DNA of 64,000 nt from the NCBI RefSeq assembly GCF_046097095.1, contig NZ_CP175698.1, positions 2,728,001 to 2,792,000 on the forward strand, in the 5' to 3' direction. Source of the DNA: Natrinema sp046097095. GTDB lineage: Archaea; Halobacteriota; Halobacteria; Halobacteriales; Natrialbaceae. A program made the position numbers and the translations under genes. This document shows positions 41,795 to 51,521 of this stretch, one piece after another (position 1 is the stretch's first letter; each line of letters opens with the position of its first letter). The notes beneath the pieces were generated by a model, which was not told the origin of the DNA, did not search any database, and saw nothing but the letters and a program-made list of their open reading frames with translations.

Positions 41795-43438
41795 TCACCG
41801 ATACCCCAGCTGTGAGAGGCGCTCGTCGACGGCGGCCGGCACGTCCCGTTTGCCGGTCCCGTCATCGGTGCCCGTACCGTCGGTCTCCGTGCCGATCTCC
41901 GTCGATTCGCTCTCCTCGATCGTTGCGAGCGTCTCCTCGAGTCGCGCCCGCACCCGATCGGGGACCGCCTCGAGCGACACCGGGTGGGTGTCGGTCGCCG
42001 TCCAGTCGATTCGCCGCGCGCGGTCCGTGCTGGGGTCCTCGCCGACCCGGTCGAGCTTCCACTCGCCCGCGATAGCCGTTTTTCGAGGCCGGAAGAGCGC
42101 TTCCGTGGGGACGCCATCGGGCGGATGCGAGCGGACGACGCCCTCGTAGGACGCGCGGGCGACTGGCCGCGGCTCGTCGCCGGGCAGCAGCGACCGCGAG
42201 GAATCGTACTCGAGGCCGACGAGCCCGCGGACCGTCTCGGCGAGGTAGTGGGGCTGGACGAGGTCGCCGCGCTCGTTGCCCTCGAAGACGCCGGGATAGC
42301 GCACGATCAGGGGCACGCGGAGCAGCGGGAGTCGGATCGACGCCTGGTGGTCGAGCAGCGTCCGGTCGCCGGCGCGGCCGCTCCCTCCGCCGCTGCCCGG
42401 CTCCGTCACCCGCTCGCCGAGGTGTTCCCCGTGATCGCCGGTGAGCGCGACCAACGTCTCGTCGGCGAGCCCGCGCTCGCGGAGGCGCTCGAGGATACGG
42501 CCGATCACGCGGTCGGCGTAGTGGACCGCGTCGGCGTACCGCGTCCGGAGGGAGGTCTGCTCGTCGGGGGTCAGTGTGCGGTCGCCGGTCCGGATCGCCC
42601 AGATATCGCCCATCAGGGCGTCCATGTACTCGAGTTCGTCCGCGTAGTCGTCACAGCCCGGCGGGCGGACCGAGTCGGTTCGAAACGGCTCGGGCACGTA
42701 AAACGGTAGGTGGGGGTCCATGAGGTGGACGTAGGCGAAAAAGGGGCGGTCGCCGTCGGCAGCCTCGGCAAAGCGCTCGTCAGCCAGTCGAGCGGCGCGC
42801 TCGCTCGCGCGGACGTCGTCGAGCCAGGCGTCGCCGGTCGCCTCTGCGGCCGCGAACGCTGCGGCGTTGCCGAGGCTGCGAAGCGGCGCGTCAGAGGCCA
42901 GCGCGCGCCGGAGCACCGTCGCGTACCACTCGGGGCCGCGGGCGACGCCCCGCGAGAGGTCGCGCACGTCGCACCCGCCGTCGAAGTAGCGGTGACGTGG
43001 GCCGGTGAACTCATCGACCCGGTCGAACCCCGCGCCCTGCGGGAGCCAGTCGCCGATCCAGGTCGTCGGCGAAATGTGAATCGTCCGGTAGCCGGCCGCC
43101 GAGAGGTCGCGCTGGAGGGGCCGACCCCGATCGATGGCGAACCTGCGCGAGGTCGCGCCGTGTTCGTCGGGGTCCAGCCCAGTAAGCAGGCTGCTCGCGC
43201 TCGGCAGCGTCCACGGGGCCGGCGAGATCGCGTGCCGGAAGACGGTCCCCTCGTCGGCGAGCGCCGATGCGGCGGGCGTCTCGGGGGCCGAAACCGTATC
43301 CGCGGTGGCCGGGCCGCCGGCAGCGCGCGAGCCGTCCGATCCGAACGCGCTGTCGCCGTAGGGTTCGAGGGCGTCCGCCCGACAGGCGTCGACGACCAGC
43401 AACAGGACGTTGGGTCGGGAGCAGTCGGCCGCGGTCAT
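41795..43438 (-). CDS. alkaline-phosphatase-superfamily hydrolase/transferase with Thr at the nucleophile site
   Basis: 547 residues. VLLLVVDACRADAL holds the first metal Asp; APWTLPSASSLLTG corresponds to the sulfatase CxPxR loop but has Thr77 in the nucleophile position and no Arg; LTGDHGEHLGER is the later metal site. Sulfatases need Cys or Ser converted to formylglycine, so a sulfatase is unlikely. Thr is used by LtaS, EptA and related phospho-transferases and phosphodiesterases. No transmembrane segments. It lies 16 nt from the GT2 gene and 6 nt from the GT4 gene, so it is part of glycan modification. Confidence 0.8.
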   Translation of the reverse strand: MTAADCSRPNVLLLVVDACRADALEPYGDSAFGSDGSRAAGGPATADTVSAPETPAASALADEGTVFRHAISPAPWTLPSASSLLTGLDPDEHGATSRRFAIDRGRPLQRDLSAAGYRTIHISPTTWIGDWLPQGAGFDRVDEFTGPRHRYFDGGCDVRDLSRGVARGPEWYATVLRRALASDAPLRSLGNAAAFAAAEATGDAWLDDVRASERAARLADERFAEAADGDRPFFAYVHLMDPHLPFYVPEPFRTDSVRPPGCDDYADELEYMDALMGDIWAIRTGDRTLTPDEQTSLRTRYADAVHYADRVIGRILERLRERGLADETLVALTGDHGEHLGERVTEPGSGGGSGRAGDRTLLDHQASIRLPLLRVPLIVRYPGVFEGNERGDLVQPHYLAETVRGLVGLEYDSSRSLLPGDEPRPVARASYEGVVRSHPPDGVPTEALFRPRKTAIAGEWKLDRVGEDPSTDRARRIDWTATDTHPVSLEAVPDRVRARLEETLATIEESESTEIGTETDGTGTDDGTGKRDVPAAVDERLSQLGYR

Positions 43439-43454
43439 CTGCTCACCGCTGTCG

Positions 43455-44450
43455 TCATCGGTTCACCACCTCGTTCACTCGGACGCGAGCCAGCGCTCGC
43501 TCGAGTCGCTGTTGGAGAGCGTAGACGCCGCCCATCCCCGCATCGTAGGCGGCGCTCGAGCCGGTCAGCGCGAGCAGGTACGCCGCAATGGCGTTTCCCC
43601 GCGTCGGATCGAGGCGGATCGCCCGCTCGAGGTAGCGTCGACCGTCGTCGACGCGGCCCGCCTCGCAGTGGGTCGCGCCGGCGTCGGCCAGCAGCCGCGC
43701 CCGCGTGCCGTCCGGGAGATCGTACTTCGCCTCGAGGCGTTCGATCGCCGCGACAAGGCGGTCGGGATCGGCGGAGACGTTATCGCCCGGTTCGCCTTTC
43801 GCCACGAGCGGTTCGTCGACGTAGACGAACCGTCGTTCGCGGGCGAGCCGCAGGCAGAGATCCCAGTCCTCGAAACAGGGGAGGGCCTCGTCGAAGCCGC
43901 CGACCCCCGCTATCGCGTCGCGACGGACGGCCAGCGTCGAGGTGTAGGTCGGCACCGCGAGGTGTCGCAGGGCCTTCCGAACGTCGCCGGACTCGCCCGT
44001 GCGGGTGATCGGCTCGCCCGCGCGCTTTTCGATTCCGCAGTAGGCGACGCCGTAGGCCGGCGGGGCCTCGCGGAGCGCCGTCACCCGCCGCTCGAGCGCG
44101 TCGGGTCGCCAGCGGTCGTCGGAATCGATGAACGCGACGAACTCGCCGCTCGAGCGGTCGATCCCCCGGTTTCTGGCGGCGCTGACGCCAGCGGGCGCGT
44201 CCCGGCGGACGTACTCGAGGCGAGGATCGTCGTACGAGTCGACGACGGCCGGCGTCCGATCGGTCGAGCCACCGTCGACGACGACCAGCTCGAGGGCGTC
44301 ATGAGACTGCTCGAGGACGCTCTCGATGGCATCCGAGAGGACTGACGCGCGGTCGTACGTCGGGAGGACGACGCTCGCGAGTGGGCGATCGTCGGCCGGG
44401 ACCGATCGGTCGCTCGCCCGGCGAGCGCGGTTGGCACCGTCGGCCGTCAC
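43455..44450 (-). CDS. GT2-family glycosyltransferase
   Basis: 331 residues. ASVVLPTYDRASVLSDAIES and VVVDGGSTDRTP open the GT-A fold; VAFIDSDDRWRPDAL holds the metal-binding DXD-type acids; CFEDWDLCLRL is the catalytic ED motif. An inverting enzyme. The C-terminal 90 residues look like TPR-like helices. Second gene of the minus-strand run. Confidence 0.85.
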   Translation of the reverse strand: MTADGANRARRASDRSVPADDRPLASVVLPTYDRASVLSDAIESVLEQSHDALELVVVDGGSTDRTPAVVDSYDDPRLEYVRRDAPAGVSAARNRGIDRSSGEFVAFIDSDDRWRPDALERRVTALREAPPAYGVAYCGIEKRAGEPITRTGESGDVRKALRHLAVPTYTSTLAVRRDAIAGVGGFDEALPCFEDWDLCLRLARERRFVYVDEPLVAKGEPGDNVSADPDRLVAAIERLEAKYDLPDGTRARLLADAGATHCEAGRVDDGRRYLERAIRLDPTRGNAIAAYLLALTGSSAAYDAGMGGVYALQQRLERALARVRVNEVVNR

Positions 44451-44502
44451 GGGAGGTCCCTCCGTCGGCCGCCGAAAAGCGGTGCGTCGATCCCGCCGTC
44501 GC

Positions 44503-44772
44503 TCATGCCGAGTCCCGGTCGACGAGCTTCGAGAAGCGGCTGTCCTCCTCGTAGACGAGCGCGAGGTTGCTGTCCTCGAACTCGTCGAAGAACTCGTCCC
44601 AGGAGATCTCCGTTAACTCCTCGTCCTCGTCGCCGAAGTCGAGCCGGAGGAGGCCGCCGTCGTCGCCGTCACCGGTCCCCCCGACGCGTGCCGGCTGCCC
44701 GCCCTTGTCCTCGGCCCACTCGCGGATGGTCTCGTGGTCGGTCGTCGTCTGACTGCCGTCGTCGTCAGCCAT
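44503..44772 (-). CDS. conserved small acidic protein
   Basis: 89 residues. DHETIREWAEDKGGQPARVG and TEISWDEFFDEFEDSNLALV match a small family seen in archaea and bacteria that databases have sometimes labelled as glucan-branching enzyme without basis. The real function is unknown. It lies 52 nt upstream of the GT2 gene and could be the first gene of that transcript. Confidence 0.75.
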   Translation of the reverse strand: MADDDGSQTTTDHETIREWAEDKGGQPARVGGTGDGDDGGLLRLDFGDEDEELTEISWDEFFDEFEDSNLALVYEEDSRFSKLVDRDSA

Positions 44773-45086
44773 GGTCGGTCACCGTGGAAACGGACACCGA
44801 CCGACCTCTTAGTGGTACAGCGAGCAGTTTCCGGGCCGAACGCGACCGTCTCGAGCCGTCGGTTCCCGAGCGAGGTGCCGTCGGCGAGCGCCTCTCCCCC
44901 CGTCAGCGTCAGGGGGCGGTACTTTGCGACGGGCGGCGGTCATCACGGTATGCCGGTCGCAACCGCGTCGACGGTCGCCGAACACGTGACCGATCGCTCG
45001 AGCCGCTCCGCCGATCCCACTGCGTCCGCTGTTGCCGTCTTGCCGACCGCAGTCGAGACCGCGACCCGCGCCCCGAACGATCGGTG
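44773..45086. other. divergent intergenic region
   Basis: Between the small acidic protein (minus) and a GT2 gene (plus). No separate gene. The long plus frame crossing it is Arg-rich and non-coding-like. It must hold both promoters, but no strong TATA box is obvious. Confidence 0.35.
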
Positions 45087-45992
45087 ATGTTCGAGTCGCT
45101 CTCCCGATCGACCGGTTCGGTCTCGGTCGTCATTCCGACGTACTTTCGCAACGACCGCCTGCGGACAGCCATCGATAGCGCGCGGGCCCAGGACCCCCCG
45201 CCGTACGAGGTGATCGTCGTCGACGGCTCCGGCGAGGCCCACGCAGAGCCGGTCGCTCGAGAGACCGGCGTGACCTACGTGGCACAGGCCGAAGACCGGG
45301 GCGCGCAGGCCGCACGAGACGCGGGAGCGAAACGCGCGGGCGGCGAGTATGTCCAGTTTCTCGACGATGACGACCGGCTGCTTCCGGGGAAGTTTCGCAA
45401 ACAGCTCCCGCTGTTCGATGACGGCGTCGGCGTCGTTTATTCCGGCATTCGCGACGAGGAGTGGGGCGAAATCCTGCCGGACGAGGCGGTCCGGGGGAAC
45501 GTCGTCGAGCGCGCCCTCGCGTTGAACACCTTCCCCTGTATCCCCTCGACGATGCTGCTCGAGCGCGAGGTCGTCGAGAGCCTCCGCCCGCTTCGCCACC
45601 GCCACGGCGCGGACGACTCGGGGATGAAAATCGAACTCGCCCTGCGGACGAAGTTCGACTACGTCGACGCGCCGCTGGTCGAACGCGGCAAGCCCCCCGA
45701 GACGCTCTCCTCGTCGTGGGACCACGTCGAGGGGCGAAAGCGAATCATCGCTACCTACGCGGAGCTGTACGCCCGCGCGCCCGACGCGGTCCGCGAGCGC
45801 GCCCTGCAAGGGACCTACCACCGGGAAGGAAAGAAGCACCTCGAGGAGCGCCCCTGGTCGCCGGGCGCGGTCCGGTCGTTCGCCCGTGCGGCCGCCCACG
45901 AGCCAGACGAGCCCGTCCGCGAACTCGGGATCTGCCTCGGTTCGCTGTTTGGCCGACCTGGGGTGCGCGCCGCGGAGGCCGTGCTACCCTGA
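45087..45992 (+). CDS. GT2-family glycosyltransferase
   Basis: 301 residues from the ATG at 45087. VSVVIPTYFRNDRLRTAIDS, IVVDGSGEAHAEP and YVQFLDDDDRLLPGKF define the GT-A fold with its acidic metal site. It is convergent with the AlkP-like gene at 46055 (62 nt between stops). An inverting transferase; acceptor unknown. Confidence 0.85.
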   Translation: MFESLSRSTGSVSVVIPTYFRNDRLRTAIDSARAQDPPPYEVIVVDGSGEAHAEPVARETGVTYVAQAEDRGAQAARDAGAKRAGGEYVQFLDDDDRLLPGKFRKQLPLFDDGVGVVYSGIRDEEWGEILPDEAVRGNVVERALALNTFPCIPSTMLLEREVVESLRPLRHRHGADDSGMKIELALRTKFDYVDAPLVERGKPPETLSSSWDHVEGRKRIIATYAELYARAPDAVRERALQGTYHREGKKHLEERPWSPGAVRSFARAAAHEPDEPVRELGICLGSLFGRPGVRAAEAVLP

Positions 45993-46054
45993 CTCGAGTC
46001 CGGGTCTCGCGTTCCGGGGCTCGAGCGCCGACCTGTCGCGCTTTCGGTGTCCCG

Positions 46055-47536
46055 CTACCGGTATCCCAACCGGTCCAGACGCCGCTGTACGTCCCGTGAG
46101 ACCGCCGGTTCGTCGCTCCGGTCGCCCGCCGACGCGCCACCTGCTTCCGTCGGCTCGGCGTCCGGCCACGGCGGTAGTTCCGCGAGCAACTCGGCCTCTC
46201 GGTCGGCCGGCAGGGGCTCGGGCCTCTCATCGGGCAACGAGAGGGCGACGGCCACGTCGTCGCCCCGCGAGGCGAGCAGCTTTCGATCGCCGTCGTAGAC
46301 CGCTCGCTTTTCGTACCCGTAGCGGGCGCTCTCGACGAGGAGCCGTCGATTCGCGACGCTCGAGGCGAGCGAGGCCCCGTCGAGAGCCGGGGAAACCCGG
46401 AAGCCGACGTTCTCGAGGACCGTCGGCGCGACGTCGATCAGCGAGCGGCGCTCTTCCCCGCCGTCTCCGCTATTATCCGCGAGGGCCGGTCCGTCCTCGA
46501 GCCCCGTAGTGAGCCCGGATCCGCGGTCGACGCTGCTCCCGCCGACGCACAGCGGCACGCGCGCGACGCTCTCGTAGGGTGCGCCGCCGTGGCCGACGCA
46601 GTAGGCGGGTCGAGGGTCCGCAAAGTTGTCCGCGTGAAACGCCGCGCGCTCCCAGAAACCCTCGCCGTGGTCGCCGACGATCACGACCAGCGTCTCCTCG
46701 ACGAAGTCCTCGACCCGCGTCAGAAACGCGGCCAGCCGATTGTCGACGTACTCGGCGGCCGCTCGGTAGAGCCGCCGGCGGTGGGTTCGGTAACGCTCGA
46801 CCGTCGGCGACGGCTCCGCGACGTCCTCGAACCGCCACGTGCGGATATCGGGAATCGTCCCGTCGATGTCGTGGGTCGCCCAGTAGTCCGCAGGGGGGTC
46901 GACGGGCTCGTGGAGGTCGCCGAGGTGGACGTAGGAGAACGTCCGCTCGCCGCGGCGGTCGGCCAGCCACTCGAGGTGGTCCGCGAGCACCCGCTCGGCG
47001 GCGGCGTCACGGTAGAGCGCGTGGGACTCGAACCGGCCCGACAGCGCGAGGAAGGGGACGATCATCGCGAAGGTGCCCCGCGTCCGGTAGCCCGCGCCGG
47101 CCAGTCGCTCCGGCAGTAGGTCGATGTCCGAATCCGGCTGCGGCGGCAGGCCGGTCATATCGGCGACAGCGTTTTCGAAGTCGTCTGTCCGGCGGACGGC
47201 CCCGTGACCGTGCGGGTACCGCCCGGAGAGCAGCGACGCGACCGCGGGAAACGTCCACGTGGCGGGCGACACCGCCGCCGTTCCTGACATCGCGGCCAGA
47301 TGCGGCGTCAGCGACTCGTCGACGGTATCGGCCCGCAGCGCGTCGACGACGACGCAGACGACGTGTCGCGGCGCGTCCGCCACCGGCTCGCCGTCGGGGA
47401 GGGTCCGGCGCTGAAACGCGCGGTCTGCCCGCCGCGTCCGTAGCCGATTTCGGACGCGAGACCTGACGGAGGCACCGCCGCTCGAGCCCGCGCCGCCCGT
47501 CGCGCGATCCGCGATCGATCCGAGTCCCTCGAGCAT
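46055..47536 (-). CDS. alkaline-phosphatase-superfamily enzyme with Thr at the nucleophile site
   Basis: 493 residues. HVVCVVVDALRADTV holds the first metal Asp; SPATWTFPAVASLLSG is the nucleophile loop with Thr rather than Cys/Ser and lacks the Arg of sulfatases; VVIVGDHGEGFWERA is the second metal cluster; CVGHGGAPY the late His. It is related to the enzyme at 41795. It probably moves or removes a phosphodiester-linked group on a glycan or lipid rather than sulfate. Soluble; no signal peptide seen. It is divergent from the GT gene at 47660. Confidence 0.75.
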   Translation of the reverse strand: MLEGLGSIADRATGGAGSSGGASVRSRVRNRLRTRRADRAFQRRTLPDGEPVADAPRHVVCVVVDALRADTVDESLTPHLAAMSGTAAVSPATWTFPAVASLLSGRYPHGHGAVRRTDDFENAVADMTGLPPQPDSDIDLLPERLAGAGYRTRGTFAMIVPFLALSGRFESHALYRDAAAERVLADHLEWLADRRGERTFSYVHLGDLHEPVDPPADYWATHDIDGTIPDIRTWRFEDVAEPSPTVERYRTHRRRLYRAAAEYVDNRLAAFLTRVEDFVEETLVVIVGDHGEGFWERAAFHADNFADPRPAYCVGHGGAPYESVARVPLCVGGSSVDRGSGLTTGLEDGPALADNSGDGGEERRSLIDVAPTVLENVGFRVSPALDGASLASSVANRRLLVESARYGYEKRAVYDGDRKLLASRGDDVAVALSLPDERPEPLPADREAELLAELPPWPDAEPTEAGGASAGDRSDEPAVSRDVQRRLDRLGYR

Positions 47537-47659
47537 CCCGCGGACGTACGCCGCCGACGGTAATCGTGGTGGGGCCTTCCTATCACGGGCCGTCGACGGA
47601 GCCGTTCCCTGCCGGTGTGACCGTTAAGCCGGCGTCCGTGGGAGTTCGCGCGGAAAGCC

Positions 47660-49141
47660 ATGCGCGTGCTTCTGGTCCCCGAAGTCTATCGGCGCGACGA
47701 CCTCTCGGCCAACGGCACGGTCACCGACGCCGTTGCCTGGGTGGCCGACTGGCTCGAGCGCGCCCCGTCTCTCCACGTCTACTGGCTCCTCCTGCCGCGG
47801 GAAATGGCCGCCTACGATGCGGCCGACGTCCGCGCGGACCGCGAGCGCGTCACGCTGCTCGAGGCCGAACCCTACGGCGCGGGCCTCGAGCCGACCGCGA
47901 TGTTCACCGAGGACGGCTACAGCGAGGCGGAACTGCGGGCGATCGACCGCGGCATCCGCGAGCCCGGCGCGTACGTGGATGCCGTCGTTGACGGCCGCCG
48001 CGCCGGCCGCCGGACGCTGGTCAAGTGGCTGCTCGCGGACGCAGACCAGTGGGCGGCCCGGGTCCGGCCGTTCGACGTCATCGCCAACGTCCACGACCTC
48101 CAGCACCCGCAGAAGTACCGCTACTGCGCGTACCGGGATCGCTATCAGGGCCGGCTGGCGCTGTGCGAGGCCGCCTTCGCCGACGGCATCTGGTTCACTG
48201 CGCCTGTCGACGCGCGCGCGTATCGCGAGCACGCGAATGAAATCTTAGTAGACGATGTGGTCGAGACTGCCCTCGCGGAGCGCCGCGAAATCGGCAGCCC
48301 GCTCCCGTTCGATCGATTCGAGGAGACCTACGCGGACCGCCCGCAGTGGCTCCACGTCGCCGGCTCGCTGTGGGAGAAGAAATGTGCCGACACGATCCTC
48401 GATATCGGGGCGACGCTCAACGAGCGGTTTGGGATCCGGACGCTGCTGACCAGCGTGGAGGCTATTCCTCGAGCGTACGCGGACCGCGAGTGGGTCGAGG
48501 CTCATTCGAACGCCGACCGTGCGACCTACGAGCGCGCGCTTTCGCGCGGCGACCTCGCGATCTGTGCAAGCGAGTACGAGACGCTCGCGCGAACCTGGTT
48601 CGAGCAGGCCGCCAGCGGACAGGTGCTCCTCCTGCGCGACGAGCCGTGGGTCTCCGACTGCGTGCCCGAGGATCACCTACTGGTCGCACCGCTCGAGGCC
48701 CTCGAGTCCCTCGCGGTCGCGGTCGTCGAGCGCTGGGACGAGGCGGTCGCGGCCAACCGCGACCTCGTAGCGCACCTCGAGCGCGTCCGCGCTCCCGACC
48801 GGGTCGGCGAGCGGACCTACGCGGACCTCCGGCGGCGCGTCGATGCGAAGACGGGGCGGTACGTACGCGAGGCGGACGACGGGGCCGATCGCGATTGCGA
48901 CAACGGGATCGTCTCGCACGTTGCGGACGCGCTCGAGCGCGTCGACGGAGACCGCGTCCCGCTGGAGACGGCGCTCGAGCGAACCCGCGCCGCCCGGGAT
49001 ACGGGAGACGCCGACTCCGACCCGATTGCCGACACGGACGTGCGATACGCGCTGCGCGCACTCGGCTGGCGCGACGCCGGTGATCCGGGGACGCCGACGT
49101 TCGTCCGCCGGGTCACGGACGACGCGAGCGGCGATCGCTGA
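47660..49141 (+). CDS. GT-B-type glycosyltransferase-like protein, paralogue of the one at 24152
   Basis: 493 residues. Shared landmarks with the copy at 24152: LHVYWLLLPRE, REPGAYVDAVVD, IANVHDLQHP, HVAGSLWEKKC and ETLARTWFEQAASGQVL (EX7E). The long colinear similarity from end to end, including the C-terminal helical tail, shows duplication of one ancestral gene. The retained catalytic pair suggests both are active, perhaps on successive sugars. Confidence 0.65.
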   Translation: MRVLLVPEVYRRDDLSANGTVTDAVAWVADWLERAPSLHVYWLLLPREMAAYDAADVRADRERVTLLEAEPYGAGLEPTAMFTEDGYSEAELRAIDRGIREPGAYVDAVVDGRRAGRRTLVKWLLADADQWAARVRPFDVIANVHDLQHPQKYRYCAYRDRYQGRLALCEAAFADGIWFTAPVDARAYREHANEILVDDVVETALAERREIGSPLPFDRFEETYADRPQWLHVAGSLWEKKCADTILDIGATLNERFGIRTLLTSVEAIPRAYADREWVEAHSNADRATYERALSRGDLAICASEYETLARTWFEQAASGQVLLLRDEPWVSDCVPEDHLLVAPLEALESLAVAVVERWDEAVAANRDLVAHLERVRAPDRVGERTYADLRRRVDAKTGRYVREADDGADRDCDNGIVSHVADALERVDGDRVPLETALERTRAARDTGDADSDPIADTDVRYALRALGWRDAGDPGTPTFVRRVTDDASGDR

Positions 49142-49216
49142 ACCGGTCGTTGCCCGCCGATCGGGGCGGCACTCGCAGCGAAAAGGTGTTTGCTCGGGAC
49201 GGCTGTAGCCCGCGCC

Positions 49217-49777
49217 ATGAGCGACCAGCCCGCGACCGACTGGGAGTTCGAGACGGAGTTCGCGGACGCGCTCGAGGCGGTGCCGGACGATCAGTTCGAC
49301 CGCGAGCGGTTCGTCCCCGGCGTCGGCCCGCTCTCCGCGGACGTGATGCTCGTCGGCGAAGCCCCGGGAAAACAGGAGGTGGAGCAGGGCGAGCCGTTCG
49401 TCGGGCAGGCCGGGAAGCAACTCGACCGGGCGCTCGAGGAACTCGGCTTCGACCGGCGGGACCTCTACATCACAAACCTCGTCAAGGTCCGTCCGCCCGA
49501 GAACCGCGACCCCTACGTCGCCGAGATTGAGGCCTGGTGGCCGGTGCTCGAGGCCGAACTCGCGCGGGTCGACCCGCGCGTGCTCGTCCCGCTGGGGAGC
49601 GTCGCGACGGACGAACTCCTCGAGACCGACGAAACGATCACCGATCTGCACGGGCAAGAGGTTGCGAGCCAAGGGCGAACCGTCGTCCCGGCGTTCCATC
49701 CGGCGGCGGCGCTGTACGATCGCAGCAAGGTCGACGCCGTCAAGGAGGACCTACGGACGGCCCTCGAACTAGCCTGA
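49217..49777 (+). CDS. uracil-DNA-glycosylase-superfamily protein lacking iron-sulfur cysteines
   Basis: 186 residues from the ATG at 49217. VMLVGEAPGKQEVEQGEPFV is motif 1, YITNLVKVRPPENRDP the middle signature, and VVPAFHPAAALY the HPA motif of family 4-like uracil glycosylases. The protein contains no cysteine at all: KCRPP reads KVRPP and the second core Cys reads Trp, so it cannot bind the 4Fe-4S cluster usual for family 4. It probably removes uracil from DNA in base-excision repair, or is a derived family. It looks unrelated to the flanking glycan genes. Confidence 0.8.
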   Translation: MSDQPATDWEFETEFADALEAVPDDQFDRERFVPGVGPLSADVMLVGEAPGKQEVEQGEPFVGQAGKQLDRALEELGFDRRDLYITNLVKVRPPENRDPYVAEIEAWWPVLEAELARVDPRVLVPLGSVATDELLETDETITDLHGQEVASQGRTVVPAFHPAAALYDRSKVDAVKEDLRTALELA

Positions 49778-49865
49778 CCGGGTCGGACGGTCCGGAACGC
49801 GGATCGGGAACCCCGGTCCGTGCAGGCAGGAACGGCTTCCCGAAACCGACGCTACGTCCGATACG

Positions 49866-50630
49866 ATGTGGCCCACTATCACGGACGAAGACGTCGGCAA
49901 GCGCGTCGAGAGCGCGGACGGCGAGCCGCTCGGGACCGTCGTCGACGTCGAGGCCGAGACCGCACGCGTCGAGCCGGACCCCGAACTGACCGACTCGATC
50001 ACGGCCGTCCTCGACTGGGACCGCGGCTCCGAGGAGACCGTCCCGCTCGAGACCGACGCCGTCGGCGAGATCACCGCCGACGCGGTTCGGATCGAGGCCG
50101 AATTTTCGGCCGCAAGCGTCGATCCGGACGCCGACCCCGACGCCGAACTCGAGCCGGGAGACGGGCAGCAGACGACCGATCGGTCGACGACCGCTCGAGC
50201 CAACGACTCGGAACCGCGGGTCGGCGGCGATTCGGCCGCCGGGCCGGACTCGGTACCAGAACGCGGCGCGGACGCCGACGTTCCGGGAACGGGTCGCGAC
50301 CCCGAATCGGATCGACCCGACGAGTCGGCGTCGATTACGGACGACGAGTACTACGACGCCGTCGAAGGCGGCGCGCGCGTCGATCCCGACAGAGAGATGG
50401 ACGAGTCCGCGGAGCCGGCGACGGGTGGAACGGCATCGGCAGACGAGGAGACCGAACGGGGCGTGGACGTCGACCCCGACGAGGTGACGGATCCCGAGTC
50501 TGACATCCGCGCCGAGGAGGACGTCGGCGACCGGGCCGACGTCCACGGTCCTGGATCGGCGACGGGGGACTCGGGGGACGAGGCGGAGGCGACTGACGCC
50601 GACGACGGGGACCGCGAGGAGAGCCGGTAG
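49866..50630 (+). CDS. PRC-barrel-like domain protein with acidic tail
   Basis: 254 residues. The N-terminal 75 residues (DVGKRVESADGEPLGTVVDV, VPLETDAVGEITADAV) form a PRC-barrel-like beta fold. The remaining 180 are a low-complexity Asp/Glu/Thr/Ala region with no predicted fold. Typical haloarchaeal conserved protein; function unknown. It follows the UDG-like gene by 88 nt on the same strand. Confidence 0.65.
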   Translation: MWPTITDEDVGKRVESADGEPLGTVVDVEAETARVEPDPELTDSITAVLDWDRGSEETVPLETDAVGEITADAVRIEAEFSAASVDPDADPDAELEPGDGQQTTDRSTTARANDSEPRVGGDSAAGPDSVPERGADADVPGTGRDPESDRPDESASITDDEYYDAVEGGARVDPDREMDESAEPATGGTASADEETERGVDVDPDEVTDPESDIRAEEDVGDRADVHGPGSATGDSGDEAEATDADDGDREESR

Positions 50631-50960
50631 TCGTAGACCGGCGCGCGCCGGTGCGATCACGACGCGCCGGAGCCGTCCGTCTCGACGGTGAGAGAACCGC
50701 TCTCGAGGCGCATGCCCCATCGACTAACTGGATGGGCGGTGTGCGTCGGACGGAGGCGTTTACGAATGTTCGAACGCGATCAGGTTCGCTCGACGGCCGG
50801 CCTGCGGATTCGTCGCCACCCGTCGCGTCTCGCCTGCGCTGCTCGCGATCCGACGGCGAGTGCGGTACCGAACGCGGACGGGCGAGACGGCAGACCGCAC
50901 AGCGGCGGCGGTGAGTGCGGCGGCGAAGACGCTCGCGACGGCGCGCTCGAGATCGGTGAC
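50631..50960. other. intergenic, nothing recognised
   Basis: The methyltransferase frame is open back to 50688, but that part is Arg/Gly-rich and unlike a Rossmann N-terminus. No other gene. It should contain the promoter of the run beginning at 50961. Confidence 0.35.
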
Positions 50961-51509
50961 ATGACGGACGCGACGATCCCGCCGGAGTTCGCCCACGAGC
51001 TGTATATCGACGGCACGAACCTCCGTGAGGCGCTCGCTGACTGCTCGCCGGAGCGCTCGCTGGAGGTCGGCTGTGGCTACGGCCGACTCACGCCCTGGAT
51101 CGCCGCCCGCGCCGACGAGCACGTCGCGATCGATCCCGACCGGGCGCTGCTATCGGCCGCTCGGCGGGAATATCCGGGCGTCCGATTCGCACGGGCGCGA
51201 GCGGAGGCGCTGCCGTTTCGCGACGGCGCGTTCGACCTCGCGGTCACGTGGGGCGTGCTCAACCACGTGCCGTCGGCGTCGATCCGGGAGGCGACCGACG
51301 AAATCGACCGCGTGGTCGCCGCCGACGGCACGCTCGTGATCTCCGAGGCGACGGCGGGGACTCCCGATCCGCGCTGGGAGTACCGTCAGGTTGCGGAGTG
51401 GCGCGACCTCTTCGCCGGCCGGGAACTGCGCTGGCGGACGGCCACCGAACGCGACGAGGAGCCGTTTCGAGACCCCGACCGGGAACACGTCGTCATGAAG
51501 TTCCGATAG
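50961..51509 (+). CDS. class I SAM-dependent methyltransferase
   Basis: 182 residues from the ATG at 50961. SLEVGCGYGRLTPWIAARAD is motif I, HVAIDPDRALLSAARREYPG motif II, and FDLAVTWGVLNHVP motif IV region, as in Methyltransf_11 enzymes. The small cap suggests a small-molecule or lipid acceptor. First of five same-strand genes (12 nt before the AlkP-like gene). Confidence 0.8.
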   Translation: MTDATIPPEFAHELYIDGTNLREALADCSPERSLEVGCGYGRLTPWIAARADEHVAIDPDRALLSAARREYPGVRFARARAEALPFRDGAFDLAVTWGVLNHVPSASIREATDEIDRVVAADGTLVISEATAGTPDPRWEYRQVAEWRDLFAGRELRWRTATERDEEPFRDPDREHVVMKFR

Positions 51510-51521
51510 CGAAGGCGACCG

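Noticed and set aside
44505..45086. Long N-terminal extension of the GT2 gene
   Set aside because: The upstream frame is Arg/Ser-rich and antisense to the small acidic protein; ATG at 45087 begins immediately before the GT-A fold.
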